Shown: positions 16,657 to 24,642, counted from the stretch's first letter. The stretch: 64,000 nt of DNA from CAVRGQ01 sp963720785 (GCA_963720785.1 CAVRGQ010000004.1:62001-126000), one strand, 5' to 3'. Notes: a model not told the origin generated them from the sequence alone. A program made the numbers and translations.

Positions 16657-17163
16657 ATGAACGAGTATCGACCTCGGCGAACCCTTGTCATCTGCACTAT
16701 CGCCGTCGCGCTCGTAGTGATCGGCTGCGCAGCCGCCGCGGTCGCCCTGGCTGAAGGCGGCGGCGACGGACGAGCGAGGACTCGCAGCACTTCCGCCGCC
16801 CAGGGGACCGAGCAAACTGGGATCACTCTTCCGCCCGAGATCGCGAAGAGTTACGAGCAGGCCCGGAGCGAAAACCGAATGCCCGTTGTGGATCAGACCG
16901 GCAGACAACGAGGCTATGTGCCGTTCGATGCGGTAGCTGGGCTCGGTGACTTTGGGAACTACCCGAAAGGAGTGGTTCCCGTCACCGATGACAGCGGAAA
17001 GGTCGTCGGATACGTGGGTCCCTACGTCGGCTTCATCGAGAAGGCGACCGTAGATGCCGCTGATTTCAATCTCGAATCCTACGTGGCCCGCAACGGTGCA
17101 CCCCTGAACCAGGATCAACGTGATCGGCTCAAGGCTATAAGTACCACTCCAACGACCGGGTGA
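16657..17163 (+). CDS. Membrane-anchored exported protein, paralogous to the ECF-partner C-terminal domain
   Basis: 168 residues from ATG 16657 with GGAGACTCC upstream. MNEYRPRRTLVICTIAVALV leads a single membrane helix or uncleaved signal. The exported part holds PVVDQTGRQRGYVPFDAVAG and a second related unit, VPVTDDSGKVVGYVGPYVGF, then LNQDQRDRLKA. These match VYDADGNLVGYF in the protein at 13753 and LNPDQRDAL with VYDEATKTTIIGYL in the protein at 15105. It lacks its own sigma factor. Function unknown; the shared domain suggests a common ligand or partner. Its TGA lies inside the next repeat copy. Confidence 0.6.
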   Translation: MNEYRPRRTLVICTIAVALVVIGCAAAAVALAEGGGDGRARTRSTSAAQGTEQTGITLPPEIAKSYEQARSENRMPVVDQTGRQRGYVPFDAVAGLGDFGNYPKGVVPVTDDSGKVVGYVGPYVGFIEKATVDAADFNLESYVARNGAPLNQDQRDRLKAISTTPTTG

Positions 17164-17184
17164 CAGTTGGTACACGCTGGGGTG
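17159..17184 (+). repeat. Array repeat copy overlapping a stop codon
   Basis: GGTGACAGTTGG then TACACGCTGGGGTG, one base longer than the standard core. The TGA of the preceding gene is part of it. About 50 nt from the core start, CTGGAATGTGCAA corresponds to CTGAACGGGCAA of the copy at 17605. Confidence 0.6.
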
Positions 17185-17304
17185 TGGTGGCGAGGCTGCT
17201 CTGGAATGTGCAACCTGTGTGCTGTGAACAGGCTTTTCGAGGAGTGCCTTCTACGCCGAATCGCCTTACCTCGTTCCCGAGGCTGACGGATTCTATCGAT
17301 CGAC

Positions 17305-17589
17305 ATGGCGATCAGCGACGTATCGGGTCGAGCTGAACCGACCGCGGTGTATGTCACGAGCAACGCCGTGTTGCTCACGACGCCAGACCCAAGCGGCGCC
17401 GTCGTGACGACGATTCCGGCGAGCCGGATCATCGAGACTCGCGAGAGGGCTGCTGGTTCGCTTGAGCTCGAAGTTGCAGCCGAGGGAGTGGATGAACGGA
17501 GGGTCGTCGTGCTCGATTTCCGCTACTTCGGAGAGACAGACGGCTCGACCGCGCAAATCGAGGCGCTGCTGCGTTCGCGTCAGGAGTAG
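17305..17589 (+). CDS. Small hypothetical protein, beta-rich
   Basis: 94 residues from ATG 17305. Alternating hydrophobic strands (PTAVYVTSNAVLLTTPDP, AVVTTIPASRIIETRERA, LELEVAAEG, RRVVVLDFRYFG) and a terminal helix (QIEALLRSRQ) look like a PH-like roll with a C-terminal helix. No signal peptide or cysteine. I cannot assign a family. It stands alone between two repeat copies, 120 nt after one and 16 nt before the next, and so makes a one-gene unit of the array. Confidence 0.5.
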   Translation: MAISDVSGRAEPTAVYVTSNAVLLTTPDPSGAVVTTIPASRIIETRERAAGSLELEVAAEGVDERRVVVLDFRYFGETDGSTAQIEALLRSRQE

Positions 17590-17661
17590 GCCGCTCGGGC
17601 TTCTGGTGACATTGCTGCACGCTGGGGTGTCTCTCCGAGTCCGCCCCTGAACGGGCAATAC
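17590..17661 (+). repeat. Array repeat copy, complete
   Basis: Core at 17605-17629, then CCGAGTCCGCCCCTGAACG ending exactly 49 nt from the core start and GGCAAT at 17654. CTCGG before the core pairs with CCGAG after it, and GTGACA with TGTCTC at one mismatch, so the stem plan of the 14391 copy is kept although the bases differ. Confidence 0.65.
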
Positions 17662-17788
17662 GCGTGCTCGACCGCGAGACGGTGTGGAGGACGATGTTGG
17701 GTGAGAAGATGAACTGTTGGGTCCGCGGTCCTGAGCGCCGAGTCGGCGAACACGTGCGACATGCTGAAGATTGGGCGATGATCAGCCC

Positions 17789-18586
17789 GTGACGTGGAAT
17801 GGCATCGCCGACCGCTCGGACAATGATCAGACCATTGCGCGGTTTCACGACGACGGCTACGCAGTGCTGCGAAGGGCTTTCGACCCGTCGGAACTCTCGG
17901 CAGAGGTCGACGACGCGTTGAAGAGCGGTCTTCGAGCCGACGGCGACATGAAGTCCGGAGCCGGTGGCGTCGAGTTCCGCAGCGTCGTGATGATGTGTGA
18001 ACTGACCCCGGTGAGTGTCGCTCTCCTCGATGCACTCTCGGTGCTGGCGGCGGAGCTTCTTGGGCGCCGAGTGCTGCCTGGGCGGGCCAAGGGCACCCGG
18101 TATTTCGGATCGAGCGGGCTACACGCCGACAGCGACGTGGCAATCCCGAGCTTGGGCTTCGTCGCATACCTCGAACCCGTCGACGCTACTTCGGGAGCGT
18201 TACGTGTTGTTCCTCGCTCGCACCGGGATGAGGGGGCGGCGCGCTCGATCGACGCCTTGGCGCTGGCAACGATGCCAGGCGATCTCATCGCCTTCGACGA
18301 GCACCTCACACATGGCAGCGTCGGTGGAGCCGTGCGCCGACAATGGCGCGTCGATTTCGTCGCAGATCCCGTCGACGGCGCAGAAGAAGCGCTTGTACGC
18401 GCGAGCTTTGCGCGGCTGTTCGACCCGGACTGGGATGGCGGTGACGACGTGGATCGGTATCCGAGCTACGGGTCGTACTGGCAGACACTCGATCGCCCGT
18501 GGACGGCGCGCCTGCGAGACCTCGGGGTCTACGAACTCGCCGCCCGCCACACGGCAGCCATACGCTCGCGCAACGGACGCGCCTAG
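17789..18586 (+). CDS. Phytanoyl-CoA dioxygenase (PhyH)-like Fe(II)/2-oxoglutarate oxygenase
   Basis: 265 residues from GTG 17789 (TTG 17771 is possible). FHDDGYAVLRRAFDPSEL is the typical PhyH opening. SGLHADSD gives the metal-binding His-x-Asp, THGSVGG the distal His, and RRQWRVDFVAD the Arg that binds 2-oxoglutarate. FVAYLEPVDATSGALRVVPR and SHRDEG form the conserved core strand and turn of the family (SGAL-VVPGSH). Hydroxylates a small molecule or lipid; substrate unknown. It is the only clear enzyme in the array. A repeat copy follows 51 nt after its stop. Confidence 0.82.
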   Translation: MTWNGIADRSDNDQTIARFHDDGYAVLRRAFDPSELSAEVDDALKSGLRADGDMKSGAGGVEFRSVVMMCELTPVSVALLDALSVLAAELLGRRVLPGRAKGTRYFGSSGLHADSDVAIPSLGFVAYLEPVDATSGALRVVPRSHRDEGAARSIDALALATMPGDLIAFDEHLTHGSVGGAVRRQWRVDFVADPVDGAEEALVRASFARLFDPDWDGGDDVDRYPSYGSYWQTLDRPWTARLRDLGVYELAARHTAAIRSRNGRA

Positions 18587-18617
18587 CCACGCCCACCGAG
18601 CCGCGACACCGCACATC

Positions 18618-18662
18618 TGCCGCTCTGGTCGGGCTCAGGTGACATTGCTGCACGCTGGGGTG
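18618..18662 (+). repeat. Array repeat copy (right edge)
   Basis: CTGCCGCTCTGGTCGGGCTC is a variant of the left part of the 14391 copy, followed by the core at 18638-18662, identical in its first 25 bases to the copy at 17605. It stops 2 nt before the end of the convergent P450 gene, so this copy marks the right edge of the array. Confidence 0.6.
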
Positions 18663-18663
18663 G

Positions 18664-19848
18664 TCAGGCGGGGAACTCGATGGGGAGGTGCTCGTGGCCA
18701 CGCACCTGGCCGCTCGTCGCGCGCACCGCACCGTCGGCGAGCTCCCACTCGGGGATCACCGCGAGCAGTTCCTCGAACACCACGCGCGCTTCGAGCCGGG
18801 CGAGCGCCTGGCCGATGCACAGGTGCGTGCCCCAACCCAGCGCGACGTTGCGCGTGATCTCGCGCTCCACGCCGAACAACTCCGGGCGGTCGAACTCGCG
18901 GTCGTCGTGGCTCGCGGCGCCGGTCACGAGGATCACGCGCGACTCCGCGGGGATCGTCACGTCGTGCAGCGTGACCGCCTCGTGCACCCAGCGCCCCTGG
19001 TAGTGCGAGGGGCCGTCCCAGCGGAGGCCCTCCTCCACCGCGCGCGGGACCAGCGACGGTTCGGCGACGAGCTTCGCCCGTTCGTCGGGGAACCACGCGA
19101 GCGCGACGACCATGTTGCCGATGAGCTTCGCGGTGGTCTCGTGCCCCGCGATCACGAGCTCGGTCACGCGGCTCGTGACCTGCTCCGGAGTGAGCGACCA
19201 CGTGTCGCCGTCGTCGTCGGTGACCTCGGACGCGAGGAGCAGCGAGATGATGTCGTCGGTGGGCACCGCGACGCGCTCAGCGACGACCTCGTACATCGTC
19301 ATGCCCAGGGCGAGTTGTGCGTCACGCGCGTCGGCCGACACGACCGGGCGTCCGTCGTCGGCCGCCATCGTCAACATGCGCGACGAGCACTGGTGGATCC
19401 CCGCGCGCCGCGCTTCGGGAATGCCGAGCATCTCGCAGATCACCTCGACGGGGAGGGCCAGCGCGAGGTCCTGGATCACGTCCATCCGCCCGTCGGTGCG
19501 GACGCGCTCGATCATCCGGCGGGCGATGGCGCGGATCGTGTCCTCCTGCTTCGAGACGGCGAGCGGCGTGAACACGCGCGACACGAGGCGACGGTGCCAG
19601 TTGTGCGCGGGCTCGTCCTTGTTGATGAGGATGTCGTTGCCCTCGGAGACGTCGAGACCCTCGATGGTCATCCCCATGCCCGACACGAACCGGTTCGGCT
19701 CCATCGACGCGCGGATCACGTCGTCGAAGCGCGTGAGCGCCCAGAACCCCACTTCCTCGTTGTGGTACACCGGCGCCTCGTCGCGCATCCACCGGTAGTA
19801 GGGGAACGGGTTGTGCTGGACGTCCGGGTCGTACGGGCTGTATTCCAT
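18664..19848 (-). CDS. Cytochrome P450
   Basis: 394 residues, soluble bacterial size. Visible: the I-helix oxygen-binding motif VIAGHETTAKL (about 231-241), the K-helix ExxR as EEGLRWDG, and the haem loop VALGWGTHLCIGQALAR with the cysteine ligand. Tryptophan replaces the usual phenylalanine in the haem loop (GWGTHLC rather than FGxGxHxC). NKDEPAHNWHRRLVSRVFTP is the C-helix DEPxHxxxRR region. A redox partner is not adjacent, though a [3Fe-4S] ferredoxin is encoded at 5563. Substrate unknown. Gene stop lies right beside the edge of the repeat array. Confidence 0.93.
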   Translation of the reverse strand: MEYSPYDPDVQHNPFPYYRWMRDEAPVYHNEEVGFWALTRFDDVIRASMEPNRFVSGMGMTIEGLDVSEGNDILINKDEPAHNWHRRLVSRVFTPLAVSKQEDTIRAIARRMIERVRTDGRMDVIQDLALALPVEVICEMLGIPEARRAGIHQCSSRMLTMAADDGRPVVSADARDAQLALGMTMYEVVAERVAVPTDDIISLLLASEVTDDDGDTWSLTPEQVTSRVTELVIAGHETTAKLIGNMVVALAWFPDERAKLVAEPSLVPRAVEEGLRWDGPSHYQGRWVHEAVTLHDVTIPAESRVILVTGAASHDDREFDRPELFGVEREITRNVALGWGTHLCIGQALARLEARVVFEELLAVIPEWELADGAVRATSGQVRGHEHLPIEFPA

Positions 19849-19852
19849 CCGC

Positions 19853-20629
19853 TCAGCCTGACAGTGTCGACAGGAAGGCCGCCAGCGCGAAGCCTGCGGC
19901 GGCGCCGAGCCCCGCGTGACGGCCGGCGCCGCGCACCGCGATCGGCACCATCTCGTTCACGACGACCACGAGCATCGCCCCGGCGGCGATCGACTGGATG
20001 ATCGCGATCACGTCGACGTCGCTCGGGTCGAGCAGGAAGTAGCCCAGCGCGGCGGCCAGCGCGCCGACGAGCACGATCAACGCGAAGCGGGCCAGCACCT
20101 TGCGCAACGAGATGCCGCCGGCCAGCAGCGCGGCGGCGACGCCGATCGCCTCGGGCAGGTTGGAGATGAACACCGCGCCCACGAGCGCGACCGACACGGT
20201 GGCGCCGCCGAGGAGGGTGAGACCGATCGACACCGACTCGGGGATGCCGTCGAGCACCATGCCCACGGTGAGGTTGCGCGCCGCGGCGGCGTCGGCGCCC
20301 GCGGGCATCGACTCGAGGCTCACGTCGGCCGCCTGCTCCACGGGCAGCTCGGGGTCCTCGCGCTCGGAGCGACGGTCGAGCCACGTCGTGAGCCCGTAGT
20401 AGCCGAGCGCGCCGACGAGCAGCCCGAGGCCGGTGGGGCCGCGTCCCGCCTCCTGGTACGCGGGCACCACGAGGTCGGTGGTGATCGCACTGATGAGTGC
20501 GCCGGAGCCGAGCGCCATCACGAGGCCGAGCCAGCGCGGCTCGGTGAGCTTGGGGAAGCGCGCGACGAGGAGCGCGCCGACGATCAGCGCCGATTGGCCC
20601 AGGGCCGCCCACAGTCCGGCTTCCAACAC
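19853..20629 (-). CDS. ZIP-family metal transporter-like membrane protein
   Basis: 258 residues with about eight hydrophobic segments. Two ZIP signature helices are present: VLDGIPESVSIGLTLLGG and FISNLPEAIGVAAALLAG, matching the HNxPEG-type metal-site motifs of helices IV and V. In the first the metal-binding His-Asn is Asp-Gly (DGIPES), so the binuclear site differs from classic zinc carriers. The central loop is rich in Glu and Asp rather than His. It ends 4 nt upstream of the P450 start on the same strand, so the two are probably co-transcribed. Confidence 0.8.
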   Translation of the reverse strand: MLEAGLWAALGQSALIVGALLVARFPKLTEPRWLGLVMALGSGALISAITTDLVVPAYQEAGRGPTGLGLLVGALGYYGLTTWLDRRSEREDPELPVEQAADVSLESMPAGADAAAARNLTVGMVLDGIPESVSIGLTLLGGATVSVALVGAVFISNLPEAIGVAAALLAGGISLRKVLARFALIVLVGALAAALGYFLLDPSDVDVIAIIQSIAAGAMLVVVVNEMVPIAVRGAGRHAGLGAAAGFALAAFLSTLSG

Positions 20630-20679
20630 GGCGCCGAGTCTGGCACCTCCGGACGCCGTCGCGGGTCAGCCGGCGCGGG

Positions 20680-21291
20680 TCAGCCGGAGTGGGGCGCGTC
20701 GGCGAGGTGCGAGTCGACCAACGCCGCGACCGCCGCGCCCGCGACGATCATCGGCTGGATGTCGTGGACCGCGCGACTCATGGTGAGCGCGCCCTCGTAG
20801 CTCGTGAGCACGAAGGTCGCGAGCTCATCGGCGTCGCGCGCGGCCACGCCCGCCTTCACGAACACCGCGCTGAGCGTGGCCCGCCAGCTGTCGAAGACAC
20901 GCGTGCACGCACCGCGGATCTCCTCGTTGCCCACGGCGGTCTCCTGCGACACGTTCGCGATGGGGCACCCGAGCTCCCACTCGGATTCGCGGAGGCGGTG
21001 GGCGTGCATCACGAAGTAGTTGTTCATCGCCGCGGGGATGTCGGCCACCTCGCCGACGGTGGCCAGGGTGCGTCGGATCCGCTCGCCGGCCGCCTCGATC
21101 GCCTCGATGGCAAGTTGCTCCTTGCCACCGGGGAAGTAGTGGTACACGGAGCCAAGGGGCGCGTGCCCCTCCTCGACGATCTGCTTGATGCCCGTGGATG
21201 AATAGCCCTGCCGGCGCAGGAGGCGGATCGTCGCGTCGAGGATGCGTTCCCGCGAGCCGGGTGACTCGACCGGCTTCGTCGTGGTGGTCAT
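20680..21291 (-). CDS. TetR-family transcriptional regulator
   Basis: 203 residues from ATG 21291. The N-terminal domain ILDATIRLLRRQGYSSTGIK followed by GHAPLGSVYHYFPGGKEQLA is the TetR helix-turn-helix, close to the LmrA/YxaF type (GSVYHYFPGGKEQLA). The C-terminal part (residues 75-200) is helical, with one Cys in the LGCPIANVSQE segment typical of that group. Divergent from the cNMP-domain/amidohydrolase pair; a 12-bp inverted repeat lies in the 40-bp gap and is the likely operator, so it probably represses itself and the divergent genes. Confidence 0.9.
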   Translation of the reverse strand: MTTTTKPVESPGSRERILDATIRLLRRQGYSSTGIKQIVEEGHAPLGSVYHYFPGGKEQLAIEAIEAAGERIRRTLATVGEVADIPAAMNNYFVMHAHRLRESEWELGCPIANVSQETAVGNEEIRGACTRVFDSWRATLSAVFVKAGVAARDADELATFVLTSYEGALTMSRAVHDIQPMIVAGAAVAALVDSHLADAPHSG

Positions 21292-21319
21292 GGGTCTGGA
21301 CTCTAGCACCGGTTCTATG

Positions 21320-21331
21320 TAGAGTGCTCTA
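21320..21331. promoter_or_regulatory. Inverted repeat, candidate TetR operator
   Basis: TAGAGTGCTCTA: TAGAG and CTCTA are exact complements around TG. It abuts the GTG start at 21332 and lies about 29 bp from the tetR start, in an AT-richer stretch that also contains further CTAG-type half sites (21303, 21350). Position fits an operator controlling both directions. Confidence 0.5.
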
Positions 21332-21766
21332 GTGACTATGATGAACGTTCTAGCGAATCCGGCCTCCGATCTCTCCGTTGGGCCCGGCCCCGAGGCGCTG
21401 CTGCGGGAGCTCGCGCCGGCCGACGCCGAGCGGGTCCGCCACCTCGCGCAGTGCCGTGAGGTGGCCGCAGGTACCGAGCTGTGGCGCCAGGGCGCCCCCG
21501 CCACGGGGTGCCTGGTGGTGGCCGCCGGCACCGCCGAGGTGCACCGCGGCGGCCGGCGTGCCGGGCGGCTCGAACCCGGGGCCATCGCCGGGGTGGCGCC
21601 TCTCCTCGCCCGCCACCCCCACACCACCAGCGTGGTCGCGGCGACCCCGCTCACCGTCTGGTGGATCGAGGCCGAAGCGCTGGACCGCCTGGTGTTCGAG
21701 GCGCCCACGTTCGCCGGCGCGCTGGTGCGCCGACTCGCCCGGGCGTCGGTGGCCGCGAGCTTCTAG
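21332..21766 (+). CDS. Cyclic-nucleotide-binding-domain protein
   Basis: 144 residues from GTG 21332 (ATG 21338 or 21341 also possible). A single Crp-like beta-roll: ELAPADAERVRHLAQCREVA, AGTELWRQGAPATGCLVVAA, GTAEVHRGGRRAGRLEPGAI, ending with a helix (ALVRRLARASVAASF). There is no DNA-binding domain, and the phosphate-binding cassette is poorly conserved (AIAGVAPLLA in place of GE-ALL), so it may not bind a cyclic nucleotide. Placed 10 nt before the amidohydrolase, so co-transcribed, and divergent from tetR. Confidence 0.75.
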   Translation: MTMMNVLANPASDLSVGPGPEALLRELAPADAERVRHLAQCREVAAGTELWRQGAPATGCLVVAAGTAEVHRGGRRAGRLEPGAIAGVAPLLARHPHTTSVVAATPLTVWWIEAEALDRLVFEAPTFAGALVRRLARASVAASF

Positions 21767-21776
21767 GGTCGCACCC

Positions 21777-23492
21777 ATGACGGGTGCGACGACAGGGAAC
21801 CTGCTGATCACAGGCGGCACCTTGGTCGACGGCACGGGCGCGTCCGGCCGCCGCGCCGACGTCCGCATCCGCAACGGAGTCGTCGCCGAGATCGGCGCGA
21901 CCAACGAGCGCCTCGCCGCAGAGGGCGAACGGGTGGTCGACGCCGGCGGCGCGTACGTGGCGCCCGGCTTCATCGACGCGCACACGCACTACGACCCGTC
22001 GATGTGGTGGGACCCGCTCGTCGACCCGATGCCCCAACACGGCGTGACCACCATCGTGACGGGCAACTGCTCGCTGTCGCTGAGCCCGGTGCGCGCTGAC
22101 GACCGCGTCGCCGCGAGCGACGTGTTCAGCTTCATCGAAGACATCCCCGTGGACGCGTTCGCCACCGGAATCCCGTGGGAGTGGGAGACGTACGCGGACT
22201 GGTCGCGGGCCCTCGCCGCGCACGGCACCGCGGTACACGTGGCCGCGCTGATCGGGCACTCGAACCTGCGCGTCTACGTGATGGGCGACGACGCGTGGGA
22301 GCGCGCCGCCACCGACGACGAGCGCGCGCAACTCGCATCCGTGCTCGCGGAGTCCGTCGCCGCCGGCGCGCTCGGCATGTCGACGTCGTTCATCGACGTC
22401 GACCGTCACGGGCGCGCGGTGCCGAGCCGCGCCGCCGACGACGACGAGCTCCGCGCGCTGGTGGAGGTGCTGGCCGCCGCGCCGGGCCGGGCCGGGTTGC
22501 TCGAGTTCCTGCCGTGGATCAAGGAGCCGGAGCGCTGGCGGGCGAACATCGAGCAGGTGGCGCGCATCTGCGGCCCGCTCGGCGTCCCGTGCACGTGGAA
22601 CCAGCTCGCGCAGAACAGCCGCGACCCGGAGCGCGCCGCGCTCGTCGTCGAGCAGGCACACCGGTTGCACGCCGACGGCGCGCGCGTGTGGGCGCAGGTG
22701 TCACCGCGTCCGTTCGACCTCAACGTGAGCTTCGACGCCACCCCCGCGTTCGTGGCCATCGCCGCGTGGAACGAGCTCGTGCAGCTGTCCGACGAGGACA
22801 AGCGCCGCACGCTCGTCGACGACGCGTGGCGGGCACGCGCCCGCGCCGACTGGGACGCGATCGGCGACGGCTTCACCATCTTCCCCGTGAGCCGCATCGA
22901 CCGTGTCCGCCTCACGGGCGTGCGCGCGGGCGAGGAACGCTTCGAGGGCGGCACGCTCGCCGACGTCGTTGCGGCGCGTGGCGGGCACGCGTCCGACGTG
23001 CTCGCCGACTGGGTGCTCGAACACGACCTCGCACCCGGTGTCCGCGCCGAGGCGCTCTCCAACAACGACCCCGGCAAGCTGGCCGAGCTCATCCGCGACC
23101 CCACCACCGTGGTGGGCGCGAGCGACGCGGGCGCGCACCTGCAGATGATGTGCGGAGCGGGCGACACCACGTTGCTGCTCACCACGCACGTGCGTGACCG
23201 CGGCGACCTCACCGTCGAGGAAGGCGTGCACCAGCTCACCGGCCGGATCGCCGACGCCTTCGGCATCCCCGGACGGGGCACGCTCGCGGAGGGCGCGGCG
23301 GGCGACGTCACCGTGTTCGCACTCGACGAGCTCGCGTACGGGGGCGACTTCTGGGTGCACGACCTGCCCGGCGGCGCGCCGCGCCTCAGCCGTCCGGCCG
23401 GTGGCTACCGCCTCACTGCGGCGGCCGGTGTCGTCACCCAGGAGGGCGGCGTCGCCACCGGCGCCCGCCCCGCCGGCCCCCTTACCCGCTGA
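21777..23492 (+). CDS. Amidohydrolase, N-acyl-D-amino-acid deacylase family
   Basis: 571 residues from ATG 21777. The N-terminal beta-sandwich (LLITGGTLVDGTGASGRRAD) leads into FIDAHTHYDPSMWWDPL, where His-x-His-x-Asp binds metal, and GVTTIVTGNCSLSLSPVR, the D-aminoacylase Cys-containing loop. SDAGAHLQMM near residue 450 is the conserved SDxGxH motif. The C-terminus returns to the sandwich domain (GTLAEGAAGDVTVFALDEL). Family members hydrolyse N-acyl-D-amino acids or related amides in the cytoplasm; the large bulk and acidic loop do not fix a substrate. A hairpin separates it from the convergent alcohol dehydrogenase. Confidence 0.88.
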   Translation: MTGATTGNLLITGGTLVDGTGASGRRADVRIRNGVVAEIGATNERLAAEGERVVDAGGAYVAPGFIDAHTHYDPSMWWDPLVDPMPQHGVTTIVTGNCSLSLSPVRADDRVAASDVFSFIEDIPVDAFATGIPWEWETYADWSRALAAHGTAVHVAALIGHSNLRVYVMGDDAWERAATDDERAQLASVLAESVAAGALGMSTSFIDVDRHGRAVPSRAADDDELRALVEVLAAAPGRAGLLEFLPWIKEPERWRANIEQVARICGPLGVPCTWNQLAQNSRDPERAALVVEQAHRLHADGARVWAQVSPRPFDLNVSFDATPAFVAIAAWNELVQLSDEDKRRTLVDDAWRARARADWDAIGDGFTIFPVSRIDRVRLTGVRAGEERFEGGTLADVVAARGGHASDVLADWVLEHDLAPGVRAEALSNNDPGKLAELIRDPTTVVGASDAGAHLQMMCGAGDTTLLLTTHVRDRGDLTVEEGVHQLTGRIADAFGIPGRGTLAEGAAGDVTVFALDELAYGGDFWVHDLPGGAPRLSRPAGGYRLTAAAGVVTQEGGVATGARPAGPLTR

Positions 23493-23498
23493 CGCGAT

Positions 23499-23554
23499 CC
23501 GACTCGGCGCTCTCCGGCGACACTCCGGCTGGCCATGGTTGAGCGCCGAATCGG
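23499..23554. terminator. Bidirectional hairpin between convergent genes
   Basis: CCGACTCGGCGCTC (23499-23512) pairs with GAGCGCCGAATCGG (23541-23554), 13 of 14 positions, with a 28-nt loop. It sits 7 nt after the amidohydrolase stop and 6 nt before the end of the minus-strand dehydrogenase gene, which is where a shared terminator would lie. Confidence 0.55.
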
Positions 23555-23559
23555 GCGCC

Positions 23560-24642
23560 TCAAAGGTGGCGGAGGACGGCGCGGACGACGGCGCCGGCGC
23601 GCACGGCGGCGATCGCGTCGTGGATCTCGGCGAGCGGCCACACGTGGGACACCTGCTCGTCGACCTCGAGGCGGCCGTGGCGCACGTGGTCGACGATCAC
23701 CGGCAACTCGCACGCGACGTCAACGTTGCCGTTGTAGCTGCCGAGGATCCGGCGGTTGACGAAGAGGTCGTTCACGTCGAAGGTGGCGCGGGCACCGCGC
23801 GGCGGGATGCCCACCAGCGCGACGCGGCCGCCCGGGCCGACCACCTCGATCGCAGCGTCGATGGCGACCGGCGCGCCGCTGCACTCGATGGCGACGTCGA
23901 CCGGGGTGCCCGCTTCGGCGGCGACGAGCGCGACCACCGCGTCGGCGCGGTCGACGCGCGGTGCGACCACGAACGCATCCGCGCCGAAGCGCATGGCCAC
24001 GTGGTCCTTCGCGGCATCGACGTCGACGGCGACGACGCGCGCCGCGCCGGCGAGCTTCGCGGTCTGGATCGCGTTCACGCCGATGCCCCCGACGCCGAAC
24101 ACGACGACGGTGTCACCCGGCCGCACCGTCGCGACGTTGGTGACCACGCCGTACCCGGTGGACACCGCGCAGCCGAGGAGCGCCGCGGCCTCCGGTGCGA
24201 TCCCCCGCGCGTCGACGAGTTGCGCCGCCCGCACCGTCACCGCGCCCGCCCACGATCCGCAGTTCGCGTAGAGCCGGACGGGTCGACCTTGCCGCGCCAG
24301 CGGGGGCGCCACCGCGGCGAACGCTCGGGTGCACTCACCGCGCCGACCGTCCGTGCACGCGCGGCACTCACCGCACGGCACCGACGTGCCGATCACCACG
24401 GGATCACCGACGGCGAGCCCGTCGACGCCCTCACCGATTGCCTCGACGACTCCCGCACCCTCGTGCCCGAGCACGATCGGCAGCGGTGCGGGCGCGGTGC
24501 CGTCGAGCACGTTGAGGTCGCTGTGGCAGATGCCCGAGGCGACCATACGCACGGTGACCTCGCCGGGACCGGGCGCCGGCACGTCGAGGTCGTCGACCAC
24601 GGCGAGCTGCTCGCCGTCCCACACGGCGCCGGTGGTGATCAC
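23560..24642 (-). CDS. Zinc-dependent alcohol dehydrogenase, class-III-like MDR family
   Basis: 360 residues from GTG 24642, which overlaps the methyltransferase stop (GTGA). Catalytic zinc ligands in GICHSDLNVL (Cys) and LGHEGAGVVEAIGEGVDGL (His, Glu). The structural-zinc lobe reads VPCGECRACTDGRRGECTRA, with four Cys. Rossmann motif VVVFGVGGIGVNAIQTAKLA, then AVDVDAAK, where the Asp favours NAD over NADP. The whole is intact. Last gene of the lipid operon, so its alcohol or aldehyde substrate may come from that pathway (inference). Confidence 0.92.
   Translation of the reverse strand: MITTGAVWDGEQLAVVDDLDVPAPGPGEVTVRMVASGICHSDLNVLDGTAPAPLPIVLGHEGAGVVEAIGEGVDGLAVGDPVVIGTSVPCGECRACTDGRRGECTRAFAAVAPPLARQGRPVRLYANCGSWAGAVTVRAAQLVDARGIAPEAAALLGCAVSTGYGVVTNVATVRPGDTVVVFGVGGIGVNAIQTAKLAGAARVVAVDVDAAKDHVAMRFGADAFVVAPRVDRADAVVALVAAEAGTPVDVAIECSGAPVAIDAAIEVVGPGGRVALVGIPPRGARATFDVNDLFVNRRILGSYNGNVDVACELPVIVDHVRHGRLEVDEQVSHVWPLAEIHDAIAAVRAGAVVRAVLRHL

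Larger units (their letters stand above)
11281..18662 (+). other. Repeat-bounded gene array (cassette-like island)
   Basis: Between two outward-lying minus-strand genes, every gene is on the plus strand except the transposase of an inserted IS. Each gene or gene pair is followed, within about 0-115 nt of its stop, by a copy of the same repeat: 11741, 14419, 16593, 17159, 17605 and 18638, with a degenerate copy at 11281 marking the left edge. The core is GGTGACATT and TGCACGCTGGGGTG separated by two variable bases; in three copies CAGAACG or CTGAACG ends exactly 49 nt from the core start and GGCAAT follows. Base composition looks more AT-rich than in the flanks. Gene order resembles an integron cassette array, but no integrase is in the window and the ends do not match canonical attC boxes. 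Confidence 0.6.

Noticed and set aside
11281..18662. Calling the repeat array a true integron
   Set aside because: No integrase gene is in the window, and the repeat ends do not show the GTTRRRY and RYYYAAC boxes of attC sites. Only the arrangement and stem plan are similar, so it is kept as a hypothesis.
11281..18662. A CRISPR array
   Set aside because: Copies are separated by whole genes of 0.2-2.5 kb, not by uniform 25-40-nt spacers, and no cas gene is present.
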